A stretch of DNA of 5,203 nt from the NCBI GenBank assembly GCA_019242065.1, contig JAFAWJ010000043.1:1-5203 (forward strand), given 5' to 3'. Below are positions 1-5,203 of this stretch, one piece after another. Under the pieces are notes generated by a model. The model made no database searches and was not told the origin of the DNA. It saw only the letters and a list, made by a program, of their open reading frames with translations. The position numbers were made by a program, and so were the translations under genes. This DNA comes from Chloroflexota bacterium (lineage in GTDB: Bacteria; Chloroflexota; UBA6077; CF-72). Positions within the stretch are counted from its first letter, which is position 1. Each line of letters opens with the position of its first letter.

Positions 1-746
1 CGGTGCGCGTGGTGCTGTACAGCAAAGAGGAACGCAAGTCCAACACCGCCGCCTACCAGGAGCTTTCAGCCCACGGCATCGCCGTGCCCTGGGCGCCGTC
101 ATACTTCTTGGCCAGCCACGAAAAGGCGATGGTCGTCGATCAACAGATCGCGGTGATCATGACGGGTAATCTGACCAGTCGGTACTACCCGAACACACGC
201 GACTTCGCGGTCGTCGACAACGTGGTGGCGGATGTCGCTGCCGTCGAGCAGGTCTTCGAGGCGGACTTCGACGATGTGGCTGTCGCGGCGCCCGCCGGCG
301 GGTCGCTAGTGTGGAGTCCCGGGTCGCAGGATCAGCTGGTGGCGTTCATTGAGTCAGCCCAGTCAACGGTCGCCGTTGAGAACGAAGAGTTGAGCGACCC
401 GGCGATCGTGCAAGCGCTGGTCCGCGACGAGCAGCGTGGGGTGGCGGTGACGCTCACGATGACCTACCAGAAGGAGTGGGCTTCGGCCTTCAACACGCTG
501 AGCGCGGCGGGTGTTTCGGTGGCCACCTACTCCGGTGAAAAGCCGATCTACATTCACGCCAAGGTCATCGACGTGGACGCCGGTACTGACCAGGCCGCCG
601 TGCTGGTGGGCTCCCAGAACTTTACCCAGACGTCGATGAGCCGCAACCGTGAACTCGGGGTGGTCATCGACGACCCGGCGATCGCCGACCTTGTGGCGGC
701 GACGCTGGCCGCCGACCACGCCGGCGCCACAGCGTACACAAGGTGA
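1..746 (+). CDS. Phospholipase D-superfamily protein (two HKD motifs), 5' end cut off by the window
   Basis: The reading frame is open from the first full codon (base 3) to TGA at 744-746, giving 247 visible residues. The GTG at 3 is probably internal, because family members have more sequence before the first HKD motif. Numbering from that codon, HKD motif 1 is H39-x-K41-x4-D46, followed by G55-N56, and HKD motif 2 is H185-x-K187-x4-D192, followed by G203-S204-Q-N206 and the usual N-R-E-L-G stretch at 215-219. Both catalytic half-sites are intact, so the enzyme should form the typical two-lobed active site with a covalent phospho-histidine intermediate. Members hydrolyse or transfer phosphodiesters (phospholipids or nucleic acids). 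The substrate cannot be told here, and an N-terminal signal peptide, common in this type, would lie outside the window. The second lobe carries an acidic N-E-E-L at 127-130, similar to relatives. The stop overlaps a possible GTG start of the next ORF by GTGA. Confidence 0.88.
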   Translation, partial: VRVVLYSKEERKSNTAAYQELSAHGIAVPWAPSYFLASHEKAMVVDQQIAVIMTGNLTSRYYPNTRDFAVVDNVVADVAAVEQVFEADFDDVAVAAPAGGSLVWSPGSQDQLVAFIESAQSTVAVENEELSDPAIVQALVRDEQRGVAVTLTMTYQKEWASAFNTLSAAGVSVATYSGEKPIYIHAKVIDVDAGTDQAAVLVGSQNFTQTSMSRNRELGVVIDDPAIADLVAATLAADHAGATAYTR

Positions 747-1120
747 AAGTAGCCGTGGAACGTCAGCCGAACGGTCGCGACCCTTCTCAGACTGTGGGAG
801 CAGTCGATGCCGTGTTGTTCGCGACCTGGGGACAGCCCCTCGAGGAGTCAATGGAGCCGAACGAGCTGGATGCTCGGAGTCGCGCCGTGATCCGGATCGC
901 GCTCGACACGGTCGTTGAGTGGTCACTGCCGGTCATCGCACAGCACGTCGACGACGCATCTGAAGCCGGGTCGAACGCTGTCAAGTCAGGGACTGCTGGC
1001 GCCACGCGACCGCACCAGCCCGAGAGTCGGACGCATCGCGATTTCGGTCGCGAATTAGCAGTCGCCCGATCGTCGTTGCGCTCTGGGCGGACCTGCACTA
1101 CCGTGTTGCAATTAGACTGA
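743..1120 (+). CDS. Doubtful small ORF, hypothetical
   Basis: This 125-codon frame opens with GTG at 743, overlapping the stop of the phospholipase D-like gene by four bases (GTGA), an arrangement that permits translational coupling. I do not recognise the product. An internal ATG at 851 is another possible start, preceded by GAGGAG at 842-847 but with only 3 bases of spacing. The part from about residue 37 to 75 (M-E-P-N-E-L-D onward) has helix-like protein composition with mostly G or C at third codon positions. The last third (from about 960) loses that bias and is rich in S, R and T, as expected of non-coding sequence. No domain, signal peptide or membrane segment is visible. It could be a short accessory protein, a decayed gene end, or chance. 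An antisense frame (787-1131) is also open but looks less protein-like. Confidence 0.25.
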   Translation: MKVAVERQPNGRDPSQTVGAVDAVLFATWGQPLEESMEPNELDARSRAVIRIALDTVVEWSLPVIAQHVDDASEAGSNAVKSGTAGATRPHQPESRTHRDFGRELAVARSSLRSGRTCTTVLQLD

Positions 1121-1126
1121 CCGATC
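1036..1126 (+). promoter_or_regulatory. Candidate promoter/operator region upstream of parB
   Basis: A weak -35 (TTGCGC, 1076-1081) and -10 (TACCGT, 1099-1104) are 17 bases apart. They are flanked by the two AATTAG...CCGATC elements (1053-1071 and 1110-1126) and preceded by paired TCGCGA palindromes. The -10 matches only the TAnnnT positions, so the call rests mainly on placement. A transcript from here would have a leader of about 105 bases before the parB ATG. The repeats could be operator half-sites for the ParB itself or for the STAND regulator downstream; this is inference. Confidence 0.2.
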
Positions 1127-1202
1127 AACACGGGTCGCCCGCAAAGCTCGGCGATGTCCTCGCCAAGGCCTGTGTATGTCGGCGTTGTTCCAGGGGAATG
1201 TT

Positions 1203-1209
1203 AAGGAGG
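1203..1209 (+). promoter_or_regulatory. Ribosome binding site of parB
   Basis: AAGGAGG is a near-perfect anti-Shine-Dalgarno match lying 8 bases before ATG 1218-1220. It decides the start of parB: the upstream in-frame ATG at 1176 has no comparable site, and using it would add 14 residues that do not belong to the family fold. Confidence 0.85.
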
Positions 1210-1217
1210 CAACCAGG

Positions 1218-2030
1218 ATGGTCACCAGAGCACGTCAGGGTCCCGCACCGGCCGAATTCGGGCCAGCCGCGACGGCAAGTGTGCGCGGGAAAGCTGCGCG
1301 TATCGGAATCGATGCGATTGTCGTCGACCCTGACAGCAACCCGCGCCGTCGTCTCCGCGGAGTTGACGAGTTGGCCGCGTCCATCCATGCGTACGGTCTG
1401 CTCCAGCCGCTGGTCGTGCGTGAGATCGGGCCACGGCGCGGTCGGTATCAGCTGATTGCCGGTCATCGGCGGCTCGCGGCGCTGCAATTGCTGGCGGAAC
1501 GCTATCCGGGTGAAGACTGGCACATGCTCCAGGTGATCGTGCGACCTGAGTCGGACGACGACGCTTACCTGTTGACACTGGTCGAAAACCTGCAGCGGCA
1601 GGACTTGTCGCCCAGAGAAGAATCCGAGGGTCTGGCGAAGCTGGTGCGCGATCGCCAGTGGAGCACGCGCCGGGTCGCCGCTGCTATCGGCCGATCGCAG
1701 CCCTTTGTGTCTCGGCGACTGCGCGTGTATGAAGACGGCGTCCTGCGCGGTCTCGTGCTTCGTCAGCGTCTGCCCGTGTCGGTCGCGGAGGAGTTGTTGG
1801 GTGCGCAACCGAGCGAACGCGCCGCTCTGGCGCGCCGGGCGATCGAGGAGCAATGGGACTTCAGACGCACGCGGGCAGAGGTCCGCGGGCACACGGCGGC
1901 CTTCCATCCCAAGCTGCGAGAGTGGGTCGTCGCCATCCGTGACCTGGTTGCCAATGCGAGTCTGTCGTCTGGCGAAAAACACCTGCTGAGCGAGCTTGCC
2001 GAGGAGATTCGCGCCGCCGCCAGTAGCTGA
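1218..2030 (+). CDS. parB: ParB/Spo0J-family DNA-binding CTPase
   Basis: The product has 270 residues, close to the usual length of ParB/Spo0J/Noc proteins. After a poorly conserved N-terminal tail (about 1-27) comes the ParB N-terminal CTP-binding domain: N-P-R-R-R-L at 41-46, G-L-L-Q-P-L-V-V-R at 60-68, the G-H-R-R-L-A-A box at 82-88 (GERR-type motif with His replacing Glu) and E123-N124-L-Q-R127 followed by D-L-S-P-R-E-E. A helix-turn-helix follows at about 149-171 (S-T-R-R-V-A-A-A-I-G-R-S-Q-P-F-V-S-R-R-L). The C-terminal part (about 220-270) is less conserved and is expected to dimerise. Known members bind parS, close into a clamp with CTP and slide on DNA, serving segregation of chromosomes or plasmids, or gene control (Noc, KorB). 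There is no parA next to it, where a segregation ParB normally has one, so an accessory or regulatory role is possible. The start is set by the AAGGAGG site. The STAND regulator follows 105 bases downstream on the same strand. Confidence 0.93.
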   Translation: MVTRARQGPAPAEFGPAATASVRGKAARIGIDAIVVDPDSNPRRRLRGVDELAASIHAYGLLQPLVVREIGPRRGRYQLIAGHRRLAALQLLAERYPGEDWHMLQVIVRPESDDDAYLLTLVENLQRQDLSPREESEGLAKLVRDRQWSTRRVAAAIGRSQPFVSRRLRVYEDGVLRGLVLRQRLPVSVAEELLGAQPSERAALARRAIEEQWDFRRTRAEVRGHTAAFHPKLREWVVAIRDLVANASLSSGEKHLLSELAEEIRAAASS

Positions 2031-2047
2031 CGTGAACGTATGTTTGA

Positions 2048-2072
2048 GTCGGCACGTATCGACGTGGCCGAC
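2048..2072. repeat. 10-bp hairpin between parB and the STAND regulator
   Basis: GTCGGC (2048-2053) pairs with GCCGAC (2067-2072), and inside it ACGT (2054-2057) pairs with ACGT (2062-2065), with loop ATCG and one bulged G at 2066. It starts 18 bases after the parB stop. No T-tract follows on either strand, so it is not a classical intrinsic terminator. It could act as an attenuator, an mRNA 3'-end stabiliser or a protein-binding palindrome. Confidence 0.5.
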
Positions 2073-2135
2073 CATGCGCGTTGCAGGCAGTTGTGTACGC
2101 AGTAGGAACACAGTCGGGCAGCAAATCTGAGTACC

Positions 2136-4667
2136 ATGGGCGAGAACCGGCCTGGCCGGTTGCGGGCGCACGTGGAACCACCTTCATTTGGATCGCTTCT
2201 TCGTCACTACCGGATGCAATCGGGCCTCACCCAGGAACAATTGGCGGCGCGCGCCGGATTGAGCCGTCGGGGGATCGCGGATCTCGAGCGCGGCGCGCGT
2301 CGAGCTCCGTACGCGCACACGCTTGGCCAGCTCGGAGCCGCGCTCAGCCTCTCTTCGGCAGACTACGACGGATTGTTGCGAGCCGCTCGGCCGCAGGACG
2401 CCGCCGCGTTCGAGCCGCTCCAGACTCGGGCTGACGCCCGCGTCGTCCCCTCGCGATCTCCCAACAACCTGCCCCTGCCGATGACGAACCTGATTGGGCG
2501 CGAGAGCGCAGTCCAGGAAGTGACGCAGAGGTTGACCGACGCGCGCCTGGTGACGCTCACGGGCGTTGGCGGGTGTGGCAAGACGCGGCTCGCGCTGGAA
2601 GTCGCGCGAAGCGTTGTCGATATGTACGAGGACGGGGCTTGGCTTGTCGAACTGGGGGCTGTCGCCGACCCCGCACTTGTGGCGCAGCTGGTCGCAGGCG
2701 TCCTGAACGTTCGCGAAACCGCCGACGAGCCGCTGGATGGTGCGCTGAAAAATACGCTGCGTCAGCGTCACCTGCTGCTGGTCCTTGACAACTGCGAACA
2801 TATGTTGGACGAGTGTGCGCAGCTGGTCGGAAGCCTGCTGAGCGTCTGTCCCAATGTGCATGTGCTGGCGACCAGTCGCGAGCCAATCGGCATCAGCGGC
2901 GAGGTGACATGGCGTGTGCCCTCTCTGGAGGTTCCCGACGCCGAGCCGCGGGAGCCGCCCGCGCAACTGATGCGCGTTGCCGCGGTCGAACTGTTCGTCC
3001 AGCGAGCGGCCGCTGTCCAGCCGCGGTTCGAGCTCACCGCGCGCAACCTGTCGGCCGTGGTCCACATCTGTCGTCGGCTCGACGGCATTCCCCTGGCGCT
3101 CGAGCTTGCGGCCGCACGTGTCGGCGCGCTGAGCCTCGATCAGTTGGCGTTGCGGCTCGACCAGCGCTTTCGGTTGCTCACCGGCGGCAGCCGCGCGGCA
3201 CTCGCGCGCCAGCAGACGCTCTCGGCAACCCTCGACTGGAGCTACGACCTGCTGGCGACGCCCGACCGCCTGCTCTTCGAACGACTCTCGGTGTTTTCGG
3301 GTGGCTGGACGCTCGAGGCCTGCGAGGCCGTGTGTGCGGATAGTGGGTTGGACAGCGAGGACGTGCTCGCCCTGCTGACGGACCTCACGCGGAAGTCGCT
3401 GGTGGTAGCTGAAGAGAAACCCGACGGCAGCGAGCGGTACTGGATGCTCGAAACGGTGCGTGACTACTCACGGCACAAGCTCGCCGCGCGTCTGGGCTCG
3501 GAGCTCCAAACGCTGCGCCGTCGACACGCCGAATATTTCGTGTCCTGGGTGGAACATCTTCTTCCTGACGTTGCGGAACCGCCGCCGGCTCAGCGTGAGA
3601 TCGACACCTACACACGTGTCGACCTCGAGTATGACAACCTGCGCGCGGTGCTGGCCTGGGTGCTGGAGTCTGACGACGTCGCGGCAGGTGTGCGGCTCAC
3701 TGCTCGGCTGTACCTGTACTGGAGACAGCGTGGTCTCGACGGCGAGGGGCTACGGTGGGTGCGCGAACTCCTGCAGATGGCCGATCGAACCACCCGCGCT
3801 TCGGCTGGTCGCCGACGGCGTGCGGTCATGAGCACTGGGGACGCGCAGATTCTCGAGCAACGTGGCAAGCTCGTGTACTGTCTCGCTTGCTTGGCTTTGC
3901 AACAGGGCGATTACGCGCAGGCGCTTGCGAGCACGCAGGAGAGCGTGTCGATCTGGCGGAGCCTGTCGAGCGACTTTCCGCTTGGCCTGTCACTCACGTT
4001 GTTGGGCATGCTCGACTGGATTCTCGGCGACCCGGCGCTGGCCGTCGAACACCTGGAGGAGAGCCTTCGTGCCCTGGAACGCTGTAAGGACATGCCGGGG
4101 GCGATCGCCTTCACCACCTCTCCACTGCGGGACCTCGGCATCGTGGCTCGCTCACAAGGCGACTTTGTCCGGGCCGAGGAGTACTTCCGGAAGAGTCTCA
4201 TTCCCGTCCACGTGGATGTCTCGACAGGCGGATACTTCGAGGCGCGCGGTCTGTGTCACCTCGGACGCACGTTGTTTCTGGAGGGCGACAGCACGAGTGC
4301 CAAGCAAATTTTCTCCCAGGCTCTCGGCGTCATGCAGACAGAGCAGTTGGGCGGCAATGCGCTCGCGGACTGCCTCGACTGGATTGCGTGCGTCGCCGAT
4401 GCCGACGGACTCCCAGGTCAGGCGGCGCTGCTGTTCGGCGCGGCAGACGCGCAATGGAAGTCCAGCGGTACCGTCCGATATGGGCCTGACCGTGCGATCT
4501 ATGCAACCGACCTGGCGCGTGTCCAGGCGAAGCTGAGTGCCACCGAGTTCGAGTCGGCCTGGACCGAGGGTCAGGCCATGACGAGCGAAGCGGCTGTGGC
4601 CTGTGCGCTGGAGTGCGTTGAAAACAAGGCCGCTCTGCTGGCGCCGCTCGCACATGGGAAACTCTGA
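2136..4667 (+). CDS. XRE-HTH / STAND NTPase / TPR transcriptional regulator (COG3903-like predicted ATPase)
   Basis: The product has 843 residues. An XRE-type helix-turn-helix spans about 17-82, with recognition elements L-T-Q-E-Q-L-A-A-R-A-G-L-S-R-R-G-I and D-L-E-R-G. A short linker leads to the NTPase: the entry motif N-L-I-G-R-E (118-123), Walker A G-V-G-G-C-G-K-T (143-150), Walker B L-L-L-V-L-D-N-C-E (213-221), sensor A-T-S-R-E-P (245-250) and G-I-P-L-A-L-E-L (317-324), the GxP motif of STAND ATPases. A winged-helix-like segment follows (about 360-450), then a helical region with TPR-like repeats (about 575-735). The end, L-L-F-G-A-A-D-A (766-773) through E-F-E-S-A-W-T-E-G (804-812), is the terminal signature of the COG3903 group, so the protein looks complete. 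Such proteins are thought to sense a ligand through the TPR part, oligomerise on ATP binding and act on DNA through the HTH; targets are mostly unknown. The ATG at 2136 has no good ribosome binding site. GTG at 2172 is an alternative that would still keep the HTH; the next ATG (residue 27) would break it. Confidence 0.92.
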   Translation: MGENRPGRLRAHVEPPSFGSLLRHYRMQSGLTQEQLAARAGLSRRGIADLERGARRAPYAHTLGQLGAALSLSSADYDGLLRAARPQDAAAFEPLQTRADARVVPSRSPNNLPLPMTNLIGRESAVQEVTQRLTDARLVTLTGVGGCGKTRLALEVARSVVDMYEDGAWLVELGAVADPALVAQLVAGVLNVRETADEPLDGALKNTLRQRHLLLVLDNCEHMLDECAQLVGSLLSVCPNVHVLATSREPIGISGEVTWRVPSLEVPDAEPREPPAQLMRVAAVELFVQRAAAVQPRFELTARNLSAVVHICRRLDGIPLALELAAARVGALSLDQLALRLDQRFRLLTGGSRAALARQQTLSATLDWSYDLLATPDRLLFERLSVFSGGWTLEACEAVCADSGLDSEDVLALLTDLTRKSLVVAEEKPDGSERYWMLETVRDYSRHKLAARLGSELQTLRRRHAEYFVSWVEHLLPDVAEPPPAQREIDTYTRVDLEYDNLRAVLAWVLESDDVAAGVRLTARLYLYWRQRGLDGEGLRWVRELLQMADRTTRASAGRRRRAVMSTGDAQILEQRGKLVYCLACLALQQGDYAQALASTQESVSIWRSLSSDFPLGLSLTLLGMLDWILGDPALAVEHLEESLRALERCKDMPGAIAFTTSPLRDLGIVARSQGDFVRAEEYFRKSLIPVHVDVSTGGYFEARGLCHLGRTLFLEGDSTSAKQIFSQALGVMQTEQLGGNALADCLDWIACVADADGLPGQAALLFGAADAQWKSSGTVRYGPDRAIYATDLARVQAKLSATEFESAWTEGQAMTSEAAVACALECVENKAALLAPLAHGKL

Positions 4668-5032
4668 CTGTCTGTCGACATGTCGGCGACGTGCTGCAGG
4701 CTGCCCAGGGAACTCGCGCGCTGCAGGATCGAGTGGATCGACGGCACGGCGGGCCGAGGGCCAAAGGGCTTCAATCGTCGCCAGCAAGCAGTCGTTGTCC
4801 GGCACCGGCGGCGCGATCCCCGGCAGCGTGGCATAGTCGATGGGAACCAGGTTGTTGTTCGCGTCGTAGACGTAGCAGCACACCACCTCGGGTGTGGTCA
4901 CACCGGCGAGGTACTGCGCCATTGTCGCATTGACACTCGCCTGCGTGACCGTGACAACCAGCTGGAGAACAGCCGCGGTGTACGCACCTTCGCACGTGGG
5001 ACGTATGCGCCTCGAGTTGCTCGAAGTACGTT
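4668..5032. other. Intergenic region with a minus-strand gene remnant
   Basis: There is no credible plus-strand gene between the STAND regulator stop and the cupin-like gene end; the plus-strand frames here are arginine-rich shadows. Two copies of GCTGCAGG lie at about 4693-4700 and 4722-4729. No clear intrinsic terminator with T-tract is visible for either converging gene. The central part holds a protein-like minus-strand fragment listed separately. Confidence 0.5.
4755..4985 (-). pseudogene. Fragment of an unrecognised protein, probably a gene remnant
   Basis: In one minus-strand frame about 77 residues read like a real protein: a hydrophobic/amphipathic helix (A-V-L-Q-L-V-V-T-V-T-Q-A-S-V-N-A-T-M), then V-V-C-C-Y-V-Y-D-A-N-N-N-L-V-P-I-D-Y, then a proline-rich turn and D-C-L-L-A-T-I-E-A-L-W-P-S. 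Codons are varied and sensible, unlike the arginine-rich shadow frames around it. There is no start codon with a ribosome binding site before the helix; the frame only opens by running back into the cupin-like gene in another frame. Nor does it stop: it continues antisense into the STAND gene to 4152, and the sequence turns arginine-rich after about 4755. This fits a gene that has lost both ends or carries frameshifts. I do not recognise the family. A real small gene starting at ATG 4922 and overlapping the STAND gene is less likely. Confidence 0.4.
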
Positions 5033-5203
5033 CTAAGTATTTTCGCGTGAGGGGCGAACCACCTCGGTAGCGTAGCGCGCCATCACCGCGGCCACTTCTT
5101 CGGGATCGAGCCCGGTCGGTCCTGGCGTCAGTGCCGCCAGATCTCTGAAGTAATTGATGTACAGGTCGGGAGTGACCGTGCACAACATCACCACCGTCTG
5201 CTC
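5033..5203 (-). CDS. C-terminal end of a probable cupin-domain protein, 5' end beyond the window
   Basis: On the minus strand a frame is open from the right edge to TAG at 5035-5033, giving 56 residues. It begins E-Q-T-V-V-M-L-C-T-V-T-P-D-L-Y-I-N-Y-F-R-D-L-A-A-L and continues with G-L-D-P-E-E-V-A-A-V-M-A-R-Y-A-T-E-V-V. This resembles the C-terminal tail of small quercetinase-like cupins: the last beta strand with a V-T-P turn, followed by two helices (F-F-x-E-L-A-A-L and a second ending in A-x-x-Y). The metal-binding cupin motifs would lie outside the window, so activity cannot be judged. The frame has good codon use and no competing open frame of similar quality. The gene converges on the plus-strand STAND regulator. 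Another small beta-barrel protein is possible. Confidence 0.55.
   Translation of the reverse strand, partial: EQTVVMLCTVTPDLYINYFRDLAALTPGPTGLDPEEVAAVMARYATEVVRPSRENT

Larger units (their letters stand above)
747..1217. other. Region between the PLD-like gene and parB
   Basis: Apart from the doubtful ORF at 743-1120 no gene is supported. It holds a TCGCGA-N6-TCGCGA repeat (1036-1053), an imperfect direct repeat AATTAG-N7-CCGATC (1053-1071) and AATTAG-N5-CCGATC (1110-1126), and between these a weak sigma-70-like match, TTGCGC (1076-1081), 17 bases, TACCGT (1099-1104). These make it a plausible leader and control region for parB. I see no intrinsic terminator with a T-tract after the PLD-like gene. 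Confidence 0.4.

Noticed and set aside
363..926. Minus-strand frame of 187 codons over the PLD-like gene
   Set aside because: It is arginine- and histidine-rich, antisense to two intact HKD motifs, and typical of a GC-rich shadow frame.
1176..1217. Upstream ATG start for parB
   Set aside because: It has no ribosome binding site, while AAGGAGG sits 8 bases before ATG 1218.
1125..2171. Minus-strand frame of 348 codons
   Set aside because: It lies antisense to parB, has low-complexity composition rich in R, Q and T, and has no domain, whereas the plus strand encodes a clear ParB.
2184..3065. Minus-strand frame of 293 codons
   Set aside because: It is a shadow of the STAND NTPase domain; the plus strand shows Walker A and B motifs.
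4207..4216. Palindrome TCCACGTGGA, and ACACGTGT at 3612-3619, as parS-like sites
   Set aside because: Both lie inside the STAND coding region and share only the CACGTG core; a 6-base core is expected by chance in GC-rich DNA.
4152..5183. Long minus-strand frame of 343 codons
   Set aside because: Most of it is antisense to the STAND gene and arginine-rich, and its start lies inside the cupin-like gene in another frame. Only the 4755-4985 part looks protein-like and is listed as a remnant.

Overview
The window is GC-rich bacterial DNA without rRNA, tRNA, CRISPR or a recognisable insertion sequence. The large XRE/STAND-ATPase protein, with its typical C-terminal signature, and the style of the phospholipase D-like protein suggest a Chloroflexota (Thermomicrobia-like) or possibly actinobacterial genome. 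This placement is inferred from family resemblance only; no taxonomic marker is present.

Plus strand, left to right. A 5'-truncated phospholipase D-superfamily protein with both HKD motifs runs from the left edge to 746. About 470 bases follow (747-1217) that hold at most one doubtful small ORF (743-1120) and some imperfect repeats upstream of parB. A ParB/Spo0J-family gene occupies 1218-2030, its start fixed by a strong AAGGAGG ribosome binding site. A short spacer (2031-2135) contains a 10-bp hairpin. A long gene (2136-4667) then encodes an XRE helix-turn-helix / STAND NTPase / TPR regulator that looks full length.

Right end. After 4667 no plus-strand gene is visible. On the minus strand lie a protein-like fragment without a credible start or stop (about 4755-4985), probably a gene remnant, and, running off the right edge, the C-terminal 56 residues of what is probably a cupin-domain protein (5033-5203).

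How the parts relate. parB and the STAND regulator are co-directional and 105 bases apart, so they may be co-transcribed. No parA is present and there is no canonical parS, so this ParB may be an orphan DNA-binding CTPase rather than a chromosome segregation protein. No clear multi-gene system can be demonstrated. The ParB / STAND-ATPase pair, with a PLD-family enzyme upstream, is the part most worth checking for conserved neighbourhood.
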